Below, in pieces: positions 1 to 8,916 of a stretch of 64,000 bases of DNA. This DNA comes from Lysobacterales bacterium (lineage in GTDB: Bacteria > Pseudomonadota > Gammaproteobacteria > Xanthomonadales > Rhodanobacteraceae), in assembly GCA_014338185.1 (NCBI GenBank), contig QUBV01000013.1, positions 23,315-87,314 on the forward strand, written 5' to 3'. The position numbers and the translations under genes are program-made. The number at the start of each line of letters is the position of its first letter. Position 1 is the stretch's first letter. Below the pieces are notes generated by a model. The model was not told where the DNA came from, searched no databases, and was given only the letters and a program-made list of their open reading frames with translations.

Positions 1-854
<854 letters not shown>

Positions 855-880
855 GGCAGTGCTCCGGAAGGCAGGCAGCG

Positions 881-886
881 ATTATA
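881..886 (-). promoter_or_regulatory. Probable -10 box of hutU
   Basis: The reverse strand carries a perfect TATAAT about 26 bases upstream of the hutU start codon. No convincing -35 hexamer is seen at 17 bases spacing, so the promoter may need an activator or be weak. Inference from sequence only. Confidence 0.45.
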
Positions 887-1018
887 GGCGCTCGTGGACC
901 GTGGCCGGGGCGTGCCGCGGTCGCCAACACAGTCAGCCTCGCGCACGACCCTGCATCCCACCGCCTGTAGCTGCTGCAGCAGGCTCCCTGGGATGGCAGC
1001 AGTCCGACCCGGCACGTA

Positions 1019-1345
1019 CGCATCGCGGTGTTCGCCGACGATGCGAGCGGCGATACGACCCCGCTGTACACGATCGAAGGGCCAACCACCGGCCTCGATC
1101 TGCCGCCACAACAGTACCTGTACGGCATTGGCCATGATCCCTGGTTGCACCGCCTCATGGTGAGCGGTACGCCGAACACCGGCAGCTTCGCTGCCAATCG
1201 TTTGGTTATCTTCACCGATACGGCGAGCGGCGACGCCACTCCGCTGCAGATCCTCGTCGGCACCAACACCGGCAGCAGCAACCTCGGCACACCATTCGCG
1301 GTGCCTGCCGACGTGATCTTCGCCAACACGATCGAGCACCCGTGA
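1019..1345 (+). pseudogene. 3' remnant of a secreted propeller-like protein gene (paralogue of the 1696-2787 gene)
   Basis: About 108 codons match the C-terminal third of the neighbouring intact protein: IAVFADDASGDTTPLYTIEG here against IAVFADDASGEAMPLYTIEG there, followed by similar WLHRL and GTPFAVPA segments. No signal peptide or N-terminal part is found upstream and there is no convincing start codon or ribosome binding site, so this is read as a truncated paralogue. The tail ends in DVIFANTIEHP, which looks like a decayed form of the IFxxGFE tail in the intact copy (DTIFDDGFE). The arrangement suggests a tandem duplication followed by loss of the 5' part of one copy. Confidence 0.7.
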
Positions 1346-1695
1346 CGGCCTGGTCGAAGATCGCACCCTGACGCCGCGGCGCGTCCTTGCGGTCCGCCAC
1401 GGCCACGGCAGGCCGATGCCTCGTGCAGGCACTGCGGCCATGCCATCCACCGCACGACCGGCACGCTCCACGCGCGCCACGCGCTCACCCGCGGGCAGTT
1501 TCCGGCCAACGCCGTGTGACAGGCCCTCGCGCGGCCGACCGGCCGCGCAGGCACACGCAATCCGGGTTGCCGCGCCGCGACGACGACGGTCCCATGCGCC
1601 CTCTGCTGATCCCGCTTGGCGCCGGAGCGTCGGGCGCGTGAGGGTTTCGGGTGCGCTTGCGCGTATGGGTAGCAAAGCCCCAGACGGAGTCTGCC
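1346..1695. other. Intergenic region, no gene recognised
   Basis: High-GC sequence between the paralogue remnant and the intact secreted-protein gene. Open frames on both strands have no recognisable family, no ribosome binding site and look like chance high-GC frames. No tRNA, repeat or clear promoter was found. Confidence 0.5.
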
Positions 1696-2787
1696 ATGCA
1701 CCCGAAACGACTGGCCTGCCTGCTGCCGCTTGTCATCACCTTCGCCACTCTGCCCGCGCGTGGCGAGCTCGCCATCGGCGGCTTCGGCAGCGATGCGATA
1801 CCGTCACATCCGATCCGCGTGTTTGCCGCCGGCGCGCAAGGGTCGGACGCCCCGATGCGCGAACTCGCGGGTCCGGCCACGCAACTGGTCAGCCCGATAT
1901 TCGGCGTGTACGAGCCCCACGAGCAGGTCATCTACGTGTCCGACTTCCATGGCCAAGCGCTGCGCGTGTACCCGGCCTTCGCCAACGGCGATGTGGCACC
2001 GCTGCGCGTGCTCAATCCCCCGATATTGGGCCAGACCCGCGCCAACGCACCGGTCCATGCCCATGGCGAGATCGGCCTGATCGCATACAACTGCTGCATC
2101 TACACCTGGCCGCTGCACGCCAGTGGCGATGCCGCACCGCGCCTGCGCGGCATCGTGTGGGGTGGCGGCAACGATCCGACCACGCAACTCAACAACCCCA
2201 CCTCGTTGATCTACATTGCGGCCACCGACGAATACGCGGTGTCCGACTACGCACCTGGCCAACCGTCCGCCTCGCGCATCGTGTTCCATGCACGCACCGC
2301 CGACGGCTACGCCGCGCCAACCCGCATGCTCACCGGCGCCGGCGTCGCGTACTCGCGTGCGATCGCATGGGATGGCGAGACCAGGCGCCTGTTCGTGCTG
2401 CGCCAGTCGCCTGAGGTGAATGGCGTCCAGCCTGGCCTGATCGCGGTGTTCGCCGATGACGCCAGCGGCGAGGCCATGCCGCTGTATACGATCGAGGGCC
2501 CGGCCACCCTGCTGGACCAACCCACCGGCCATTTCTACTACGGCATCGCCCACGACCGCTGGTTGCACCGCCTGTGGGTGAGCATCGCGAGCAACGCCAA
2601 CAACCCGGCCGACAACCGCGTGCTCGGCTTCGACGACCAGGCCAGCGGCAACGCGACACCGCTGCAGCAGCTCAGCGGCAGCCAGCTCAGCGGCAACGTC
2701 CTTGGCGCGCCGTTTGCGGTTCCCGCGATGGCATCCGACACGATCTTCGACGACGGGTTCGAGGGCAGCAACCGCGCGGGAGAGTGA
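1696..2787 (+). CDS. Secreted propeller-like protein with C-terminal IFxxGFE tail
   Basis: Protein of 363 residues. The ATG at 1696 is chosen because GGAG lies 7 bases upstream and a signal peptide follows directly (MHPKRLACLLPLVITFATLPARG, hydrophobic core and an A-R-G cleavage region). The mature part has irregular repeats of about 45-50 residues of the type I-x-V-F-A-x-x-A-x-G followed by P-x-R-x-L and a T-x-L-x-x-P element, which resembles NHL or other beta-propeller repeats. Residues such as IAVFADDASG and VLGFDDQASGNATPL mark successive blades. The C-terminus ends SDTIFDDGFEGSNRAGE; the IFxxGFE element recurs in two other secreted proteins of this window. Function unknown; export is well supported, the propeller assignment is an inference. 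Confidence 0.75.
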   Translation: MHPKRLACLLPLVITFATLPARGELAIGGFGSDAIPSHPIRVFAAGAQGSDAPMRELAGPATQLVSPIFGVYEPHEQVIYVSDFHGQALRVYPAFANGDVAPLRVLNPPILGQTRANAPVHAHGEIGLIAYNCCIYTWPLHASGDAAPRLRGIVWGGGNDPTTQLNNPTSLIYIAATDEYAVSDYAPGQPSASRIVFHARTADGYAAPTRMLTGAGVAYSRAIAWDGETRRLFVLRQSPEVNGVQPGLIAVFADDASGEAMPLYTIEGPATLLDQPTGHFYYGIAHDRWLHRLWVSIASNANNPADNRVLGFDDQASGNATPLQQLSGSQLSGNVLGAPFAVPAMASDTIFDDGFEGSNRAGE

Positions 2788-2944
2788 TCGGCACGCGCGC
2801 TGCGATGCGCGCTTGCCAGGCCGGCCTGCCCGGCGCTGATCCCGGCGCGTGGCCCTGCCGCGCCCATGCCCGGCATCCGCGCAGGCCACGGTGGCCGCTC
2901 GCGCCGCCGGCACGCACCTGTGGCCACGCTTCAACCGCGCGGGC

Positions 2945-3721
2945 TCACCCCAGCGCGGCCAGCAGCAGTTCGCGCAGCACCTGCTGCGTGCGCTGCGCGC
3001 GTTCGGGCAACCACTGGGTAGTGTCCTCGTCCATGTAGTTGAGCTGGGCCAGTTCGAGCTGAACCGCGTCGATGCCGCGTCCGGGCGCACCGTAGTGGCG
3101 CGTGATGTAGCCGCCCTTGAAGCGTCCGTTGACCACGTGGGTCGAACCCTGCTGCGCCGCGAGGATCGCGGTCAGGCGCTGCTGCAAGGCCGGCGAGCAG
3201 CTCGCGCCGCCGGCGGTGCCGAGGTTGTAGTCGGGCAAGGTGCCGTCAAACAGGAACGGCAACACGCTGCGGATCGAATGGCCGTCCCACAGCACCACGC
3301 GACCATGCAGCGCATGCAGGCGCGCGAGCTCCGCGGCAAGCGCGCTGTGGTAGGGCCGCCAGTAGAGCTCCAGGCGCTGCGCGATCTCGGCGGCGTCAGG
3401 TTCGGCACCAGGCAGGTACAGGGCCGCGCCGTTGAACTGCACCAGCGGACACAGGCCGGTGCTGTTCTGCCCCGGGTACAGCGATGCGCCGTCGGGCGGA
3501 CGGTTGAGATCGACCACGTAGCGCGAATACCGCGGCACCAACACCGATGCGCCGAGTTCGCGCACGAATTCGTACAGCCGCGCCACGTGCCAATCGGTGT
3601 CGGGTACCGCGCGTGCGGCCGGCGTGAGGCGTGCGGCGATGTCGGCGGCAAGCGCGGTGCCATCGTGCGGCAGGCTCACGAGCAGCGGCCGCGTGCCGCG
3701 ATGCAGGGTGCAGGTGTCCAT
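2945..3721 (-). CDS. hutG: N-formylglutamate amidohydrolase
   Basis: Releases formate and glutamate from N-formylglutamate, the last step of the five-step histidine degradation route. The 258-residue protein has the family landmarks LLVSLPHDGT near residue 13, DTDWHVARLYEFV around 40, SRYVVDLNRPPDG around 65, LWDGHSIRS around 145 and the C-terminal FKGGYITRHYG segment; the His/Asp residues in DGHS and the DTDWH motif are those expected to bind metal. The ATG at 3721 gives a start that matches the family; the open frame extends further but without homology. It lies on the same strand as hutU, which supports a histidine role, although hutH, hutI and hutF are not in the window. Confidence 0.9.
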   Translation of the reverse strand: MDTCTLHRGTRPLLVSLPHDGTALAADIAARLTPAARAVPDTDWHVARLYEFVRELGASVLVPRYSRYVVDLNRPPDGASLYPGQNSTGLCPLVQFNGAALYLPGAEPDAAEIAQRLELYWRPYHSALAAELARLHALHGRVVLWDGHSIRSVLPFLFDGTLPDYNLGTAGGASCSPALQQRLTAILAAQQGSTHVVNGRFKGGYITRHYGAPGRGIDAVQLELAQLNYMDEDTTQWLPERAQRTQQVLRELLLAALG

Positions 3722-3782
3722 GCGCGCATTGTAGTGGCAGCGGCGCGCCGGCTTCGTCGCGCTGCCGTCCTCGCGCAGCCGG

Positions 3783-4115
3783 TCAGTGGCCGGATGCGTC
3801 GCCTGGATCGCGCCTGGCCCTGGGCGTGAACCGCAACGGCCTCGCGCCATCGGCATCCGTCGGCGGCGCGGCCGCGCTGCCGCAGCCGCCGCAGGATGCG
3901 CAACCCGTGCTGCACGAGCCACCCTGGCTGCCGCGCGGTTGCCAGTCACGCGCGCGCCGGCGCAGCGCCTGCGGCAGCGCGGGACGGTCGAACCAGCCGA
4001 GCACGCGCGCGATGCAGCGGCGCGAGGTCTGCGGCAACAGGCGCCGGAATGCCGACCAAGCGGCCCAAACCACGACCAGCGCGACGACTACGCCCTGCAC
4101 GATCGCCGCGTTCAT
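3783..4115 (-). CDS. FeoB-associated small membrane protein with Cys-rich segment
   Basis: A 110-residue protein whose ATG overlaps the feoB stop as ATGA, so the two are translationally coupled. Residues 5-25 form one membrane segment (IVQGVVVALVVVWAAWSAF), followed by an Arg-rich region and then a Gly/Cys cluster CSTGCASCGGCG near residue 80. Small Cys-containing membrane proteins downstream of feoB are known as FeoB-associated proteins, and a similar gene follows feoB in xanthomonads. The Cys cluster could bind iron or act as a redox or metal sensor for the transporter; that is inference. Family membership rests mainly on position and topology. Confidence 0.75.
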   Translation of the reverse strand: MNAAIVQGVVVALVVVWAAWSAFRRLLPQTSRRCIARVLGWFDRPALPQALRRRARDWQPRGSQGGSCSTGCASCGGCGSAAAPPTDADGARPLRFTPRARRDPGDASGH

Positions 4116-5959
4116 GTGAGCGCCAGCGTGAGCTGGTAGGTGATGAACGAGGCGAGGTAGGCGAGCGCGAACAGGTAGGCCGCGCTGATCCACACGTAGC
4201 GCCAGCCATTGGTCTCGCGCCGGATCACCGCCAGCGTGGACATGCACTGTGGCGCGAACACGTACCACGCCAGCAGCGACAGTGCGGTCGCGAGCGACCA
4301 CTGCGCCGCGATCGTGGTGCCCAGCGCCATCGCCGCCGCCTCCTCGCTGGTGGCCGACAGCGCGTACACGGTGGCCAGCGACGACACCGCCACCTCGCGC
4401 GCCGCCAGGCCGGGGATCAGCGCGATGCAGATCTGCCAGTTGAAGCCGATCGGCGCGAACAGGTGGGTCATCCAGCGGCCGATGTGGCCGGCATAGCTGT
4501 AGTCGATCGGCGGCAGCGTGGCGCCCTCGGGCGGCGCCGGAAAACTCGACAGGAACCACAGCAGGATCGTGAGCGAGAGCAGGATGCCGCCGACCCGGCG
4601 CAGGAAGATCAGCGCGCGCTCCCACAGCCCGAGCAGGATGCTGCGCGGGTCGGGCAGCCGGTACGAGGGCAACTCCATCACCAGCATGTGCTCGCTGCGA
4701 TCGCGCTGCAGGCGCTTGATCACCCACGCCACCGCGAGCGCACTGAGGATGCCGGCCAGATACAGCACGAACAGCACGATACCCTGCAGGTTGAACACGC
4801 CCAGCACCTCGCGCCGCGGGATGAACGCGGCGATCAGCAGCGTGTACACCGGCAGCCGCGCCGAGCAGGTCATGAGCGGCGCCACGAGGATCGTGGCGAG
4901 GCGGTCACGCGGATCGGCGATACTGCGCGTGGCCATGATGCCCGGGATCGCGCAGGCGAAGCTCGACAACAGCGGGATGAACGCGCGCCCGGTGAGCCCG
5001 GCCTTGAACATGAGCGTGTCGAGCAGGAACGCCGCGCGCGGCAGGTAGCCCGACTCCTCCAGCACGAGGATGAACAGGAACAGCACGAGGATCTGCGGCA
5101 GGAACTCGAGCACGGTGCCCAATCCCGCGAACACGCCATCGGTGACCAGGCTCTGCAGCAGCGGCATCGATGCGAGCAGGCCACCGACCCACTCGCCGGC
5201 CGCCGCCACGCCCGCGGCCACCGCATCCTGCAGCGGCGCCGCCCAGCTGAACACCGCCTGGAAGATCAGGAACATCACGACCGCGAGGATCACCAGCCCG
5301 GCCGCGCGATGGAGCACCACCGCGTCGATCGCATCGTCGATCGCCGCGGTCGCGCGCGGCATCGTCACCGCGGCCGCGAGCAGTGCGCGCACCCGCGCGT
5401 GCACGTCGCCGTCGCCGGCTGCGGGCATCGGCGGCACCAGCCGGACCCGGTCCAGTTCCGCGAGCAGCGCCGCGGCGCCGCCCTGGCGCACCGCCACGGT
5501 CTCCACGATCGGCATGCCCAGTCGTTCCTGCAGCACGTCGACGTCGATGCGGATGCCGCGCTTGCGTGCGACATCCATCATGTTGAGCGCCACCAGCATC
5601 GGCCGCCCGAGTTCGGCCAGTTCGAGGGCGAAGCGCAGGTGCAGGCGCAGGTTGGTCGCGTCGAGCACGCACACGATGAGGTCGGGCGCGCGCTCGCCGG
5701 CCAGGCGCCCCGCGCACACGTCGCGCGTGATCACCTCGTCGGGACTGGCGGCATCGAGGCTGTATGCTCCGGGCAGGTCGAGCACGCGCACGTGGCGCCC
5801 ACCCGGCGTTTCCAGTCGGCCTTCCTTGCGCTCGATCGTCACGCCCGCGTAGTTGGCCACCTTGGCGCGACCGCCGGTGAGGCGATTGAACAGCGCGGTC
5901 TTGCCGCAGTTGGGACTGCCTACGAGCGCGACATGCAGGGCCGATGCGGCGGTGCTCAC
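4112..5959 (-). CDS. feoB: Ferrous iron transport protein B
   Basis: Inner-membrane GTP-dependent Fe(II) importer. The N-terminal G domain has G1 GSPNCGKT at residues 14-21, G2 GVTIE, G3 DLPG and G4 NMMD. The membrane part carries the two Gate repeats (SSFACAIPGIMATRSI with its conserved Cys, and the later AAREVAVSSLATVYA) and a C-terminal region ending around CMSTLAVIRRETNGW. At 615 residues it is shorter than the 750-770 residue E. coli type. The start is GTG at 5959, overlapping the feoA stop as GTGA. It forms an feoA-feoB-small protein operon on the reverse strand. Identification is certain. Confidence 0.97.
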   Translation of the reverse strand: MSTAASALHVALVGSPNCGKTALFNRLTGGRAKVANYAGVTIERKEGRLETPGGRHVRVLDLPGAYSLDAASPDEVITRDVCAGRLAGERAPDLIVCVLDATNLRLHLRFALELAELGRPMLVALNMMDVARKRGIRIDVDVLQERLGMPIVETVAVRQGGAAALLAELDRVRLVPPMPAAGDGDVHARVRALLAAAVTMPRATAAIDDAIDAVVLHRAAGLVILAVVMFLIFQAVFSWAAPLQDAVAAGVAAAGEWVGGLLASMPLLQSLVTDGVFAGLGTVLEFLPQILVLFLFILVLEESGYLPRAAFLLDTLMFKAGLTGRAFIPLLSSFACAIPGIMATRSIADPRDRLATILVAPLMTCSARLPVYTLLIAAFIPRREVLGVFNLQGIVLFVLYLAGILSALAVAWVIKRLQRDRSEHMLVMELPSYRLPDPRSILLGLWERALIFLRRVGGILLSLTILLWFLSSFPAPPEGATLPPIDYSYAGHIGRWMTHLFAPIGFNWQICIALIPGLAAREVAVSSLATVYALSATSEEAAAMALGTTIAAQWSLATALSLLAWYVFAPQCMSTLAVIRRETNGWRYVWISAAYLFALAYLASFITYQLTLALT

Positions 5960-6201
5960 GCCACGACCCCGTCGGCCAGCAGCACGCGCGCAGCCTCGGG
6001 CCGACGCAGTGCGAAGCGCGTGAAGCCGACCTGCACGAGAAGCGGATCACGCCCGAACGGTCCGGTCGCGACCACGCGCACCGGCTCGCCGGCGACGAAG
6101 CCGAGCTCACGCAGGCGCCGCGCGACCACGTCGCCCGGTTGGGTGTCTTGGACCTGTCCGACCAGTGCGCACTGGCCTTGGGGAAGTTCGGTGAGCCGCA
6201 C
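5956..6201 (-). CDS. feoA: Ferrous iron transport protein A
   Basis: An 81-residue cytoplasmic SH3-like protein that associates with FeoB. It begins with GTG at 6201 (MRLTELPQGQCALVGQV) and shows the FeoA pattern of VARRLRELGFVAGEPVRVV followed by PLLVQVGFTRFALRRPEA. It is the first gene of the feoAB operon and overlaps feoB by four bases. A -10 box and a Fur-box-like sequence lie 10-35 bases upstream, consistent with iron regulation. Confidence 0.95.
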   Translation of the reverse strand: MRLTELPQGQCALVGQVQDTQPGDVVARRLRELGFVAGEPVRVVATGPFGRDPLLVQVGFTRFALRRPEAARVLLADGVVA

Positions 6202-6211
6202 GAATCACGCG

Positions 6212-6236
6212 CAAACAAGAACGATTCGCAATTCTA
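6212..6236 (-). promoter_or_regulatory. Candidate feoAB promoter with Fur-box-like site
   Basis: On the reverse strand a TAGAAT -10 box (6236-6231) is followed at once by TGCGAATCGTTCTTG, which agrees with the Fur consensus 7-1-7 pattern at about 8 of 14 positions. A Fur site overlapping the transcription start of feoA is what iron repression would require, but the match is partial and the site is an inference. Confidence 0.4.
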
Positions 6237-6393
6237 GCCGAGCCGGCGCCGCGCGTGGCAAGCCAGGCCGTGGCGCAACGCCGCAGCGGTCACGCGTGGC
6301 CGGAGCGCGCACACCGGCCATGTCGCGGCACGCCGGCGGGCCGCCCGCGGCCGCCCGGCTATGATGAGGGCCTGCCCCATCACCGTTCCTGCC

Positions 6394-7197
6394 ATGACCG
6401 CTTCGATCCTCAGCCAGCGCACCGCCGGCGTCGTCACGCTCACGCTCAACCGCCCGCAGCTGCACAACGCCTTCGACGACGCACTCATCGCCGAGCTCAC
6501 CGCGGCGCTGGTCGACTGCGACCACGATGCCAGCGTGCGCGCGGTGGTGCTCACCGGCGCGGGCGCCTCGTTCTCGGCCGGCGCCGACCTCAACTGGATG
6601 CGCGGCATGGTTGATGCGAGCGAAGAGGCCAACCGCGAGGATGCGCTGCGGCTGGCCGCGCTCATGCGCACGCTCAACTTCCTGTCCAAGCCCACGCTCG
6701 CGCGGGTCAACGGTTCGGCCTATGGCGGCGGCGTCGGGCTGATCGCCTGCTGCGACATCGCGATCGGCAGCGACGGCGCCAAGTTCGCGCTGTCCGAAGT
6801 CAAGCTCGGCCTCGTGCCCGCGGTGATCTCGCCCTACGTGATCGCGGCGATCGGCCAGCGCCAGGCACGCCGCCTGTTCATCAACGGCGAGGTGTTCGAC
6901 GCCGCCACCGCCGCGCGCATCGGCCTGCTGCACGACTGCGTCACCGCCGACCAACTCGATGCCGCGGTCGAGCGCGCGCTGCACTTCCTCGCCAAGGGTG
7001 GCCCGCTGGCGCAGCACGAAGCCAAGCGACTCGCGCTGCGCGTGGGCGGCATGACGATCGAGTCGTGCCAGCAGTGCGATCGCGACAACGCCGCGCTCAT
7101 CGCGCGCCTGCGCGTGTCTACCGAAGGCCAGCAGGGCCTGGCCGCGTTCCTCGACAAGACCGCAGCGCCGTGGCTGCGGGCCGGCGCGGGGCACTGA
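6394..7197 (+). CDS. liuC: Enoyl-CoA hydratase/isomerase family protein, probable methylglutaconyl-CoA hydratase
   Basis: A 267-residue crotonase-fold enzyme. The start ATG at 6394 matches the family N-terminus (SILSQRTAGVVTLTLNRP). The oxyanion-hole segments are SFSAGADLNWM near residue 70 and NGSAYGGGVGLIACCDIAI near 110; the catalytic glutamate region FALSEVKLGLVPAVISPYV follows near 135. ALSEVKLGLVPAxISPYV is typical of 3-methylglutaconyl-CoA hydratases of leucine catabolism. Downstream lie a biotin carboxylase alpha subunit and HMG-CoA lyase, the enzymes acting before and after this step, which supports the specific role. Isovaleryl-CoA dehydrogenase and the carboxylase beta subunit are not in the window. 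Confidence 0.85.
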   Translation: MTASILSQRTAGVVTLTLNRPQLHNAFDDALIAELTAALVDCDHDASVRAVVLTGAGASFSAGADLNWMRGMVDASEEANREDALRLAALMRTLNFLSKPTLARVNGSAYGGGVGLIACCDIAIGSDGAKFALSEVKLGLVPAVISPYVIAAIGQRQARRLFINGEVFDAATAARIGLLHDCVTADQLDAAVERALHFLAKGGPLAQHEAKRLALRVGGMTIESCQQCDRDNAALIARLRVSTEGQQGLAAFLDKTAAPWLRAGAGH

Positions 7198-7207
7198 GCA
7201 CCTCGCG

Positions 7208-8833
7208 TCAGCGCATCGACCGATGCGGCGTCTGTTCCGCCGCCGCGTCATCGAACTTGAGCAATTCGGGCAGATGGGGCGCGTAATGGCGCCAGCGCCC
7301 GACCGAGCGTGCATGCACGGGCTGGCGTGCCTGCCACAGCGAGGCGGTGCCGATGACGCTGGTGCCGGCGGCCGCGGCCTCCTCGCAGTCGAAGGCCGGC
7401 AGGCCGAGCCACTGGGCCAGACGCGCGATCTGCAGCCGAGGCTCGCGCACCAGCGCTTCGTAGTCGAGCACGAACACGCGCGCGGCCGACGCCTGCTGGG
7501 CCCGCTCGACCAGACGCGCGCAGCCGCGCAGGAAGGCATCGATGTCGGCGAAGTCGTAGGCGAAGCGGTAGTCGCGTGCCTCGAAATGCTGGCTCCACAA
7601 CGACAGGGCCGTATCGCGTGCGCTGCGCCGACATACCACGACCGGCGCTTGCGGAAACAGCGCGCGGATGAGATCCAGATGCAGCACGTTGAGCGGCTGC
7701 TTGTCGATGAACCAGCCGCTGTCGGCGTCCTCGCGCCGCAACCGGGCCAGGTATTCCTGCGCCACCGACTCCAACTGCGCCGGTGTCGGCCGCGCCAGCC
7801 CATCGACCTGTTCGGCCAGGTGCGGCAGCCAATCCAGTTCGCCGCGATTGCGCACCAGCGGCGAGCGTCCGAGCAGTTCGGCCGCGAGCGTGGTGCCCGA
7901 GCGCGGCGCGCCGACGATGAAGATCGGCACGCACTCGCCACGCATCGGCTCACGCACGGGCAACGCGGCGCGGGCGAGGCGCGCGTCGATGGACCGCCGC
8001 CAGTTGCGGCGTGACCAGGCACCCGCGCCGACCAGCGCGTTCGCCTCACGCAGCAGGCGCGCCGCCGCGGCATAGTCAGCCAGGTCGTCATGCGCCTTGC
8101 CCAGCGCAAACAGCAGCGAGGCGCGCGCGGCCGGGTTCAACTGCCCCCGTTGCAGCAGGTCCTGCCAGTGCGCAAGGTCGGGATCGGCAGGGTCGCGATA
8201 CCGCGTGATCGATGCCAGGCCATAGGCGGCGCCGAGTTCGAGCGTGCGCGCATCGCCGGCCAGCGCTTCGCGGTACAGCGTCCGCGCGCGCTCGAACGCG
8301 CCGAGCTGGCCCTGCAACGCGGCCGTGTACAGACGCAACATCGCATCGTCCGCGCCCGCCGCGAGCGCCGCCTCGGCGAGCTTCACCGCGGCGGGCTTGT
8401 CACCCCAGTCGGCCAGCAGGCGCGCCGCGCGCAGGACCAGGTCGGGCGCCGGCGGTCGCGGCTCGAAGGCATCCACCAGCACCTGCGCCGCCGCCCGCCA
8501 GGCGCGCCGCGCCGACAACAGCCGCGCCAGCGCAAAGGTCGCCGCGGCATGGCCGGGCGCACGACGGCTGAGCTCGCGCAGCAACTCGATCGCGCCGTCC
8601 GCATCACCACGCTGCTCGCGACTGCCACTGGCCGCGAGCCACAACTCGGCGTCGAACGCGAATCGGGTCAGCGCGGCCTCGAGAATCCCGCCCGCGGCCA
8701 GCGCCCGCCCGGCGAGCACCTGCGCGCGCACCGCGTCGAGCCACGCCGGCAGCGGTTGCGCCAGCAGAGCCGGATCGACCTCCGCGTGATGCCCCGTGGC
8801 CGGGGCGATGCCTGGAACCGCCGGTGTGCTCAT
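7208..8833 (-). CDS. TPR-repeat sulfotransferase family protein
   Basis: A 541-residue protein with two parts. Residues 1-270 are helical Ala-rich tetratricopeptide-like repeats (for example APGHAAATFALARLLSA and LYREALAGDARTLELG). Residues 290-530 are a sulfotransferase domain with the phosphosulfate-binding loop IFIVGAPRSGTT near 300, the 3' phosphate region VVVCRRSARDTALSLWSQHF near 405, and LDYEALVREP near 455. TPR-sulfotransferases occur widely in Xanthomonadales, mostly with unknown acceptors; no secretion signal is seen. The start is the ATG at 8833. It is transcribed against the flanking acyl-CoA genes and converges with the hydratase gene with a 10-base gap, so it appears to be an insertion in that cluster. 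Confidence 0.85.
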   Translation of the reverse strand: MSTPAVPGIAPATGHHAEVDPALLAQPLPAWLDAVRAQVLAGRALAAGGILEAALTRFAFDAELWLAASGSREQRGDADGAIELLRELSRRAPGHAAATFALARLLSARRAWRAAAQVLVDAFEPRPPAPDLVLRAARLLADWGDKPAAVKLAEAALAAGADDAMLRLYTAALQGQLGAFERARTLYREALAGDARTLELGAAYGLASITRYRDPADPDLAHWQDLLQRGQLNPAARASLLFALGKAHDDLADYAAAARLLREANALVGAGAWSRRNWRRSIDARLARAALPVREPMRGECVPIFIVGAPRSGTTLAAELLGRSPLVRNRGELDWLPHLAEQVDGLARPTPAQLESVAQEYLARLRREDADSGWFIDKQPLNVLHLDLIRALFPQAPVVVCRRSARDTALSLWSQHFEARDYRFAYDFADIDAFLRGCARLVERAQQASAARVFVLDYEALVREPRLQIARLAQWLGLPAFDCEEAAAAGTSVIGTASLWQARQPVHARSVGRWRHYAPHLPELLKFDDAAAEQTPHRSMR

Positions 8834-8916
8834 CGCCACGCATGCTAGCGCAGGCGCGGTGCGCTCGGCTTTGAGCCTGCTCTATCATCTGGTCCATACC
8901 GTCTGCGGAACCCAGC

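Noticed and set aside
2795..2812. GCGCGC-TGCGAT-GCGCGC stem-loop after the secreted propeller-like gene
   Set aside because: Only 6 pairs, no U-tract, and such GC hairpins are frequent by chance at this base composition.
3896..6364. An 822-residue open frame on the + strand across the feo operon
   Set aside because: It is antisense to feoB and feoA, both with full motif sets; the translation is Arg/Gln/His-rich low-complexity typical of high-GC shadow frames.
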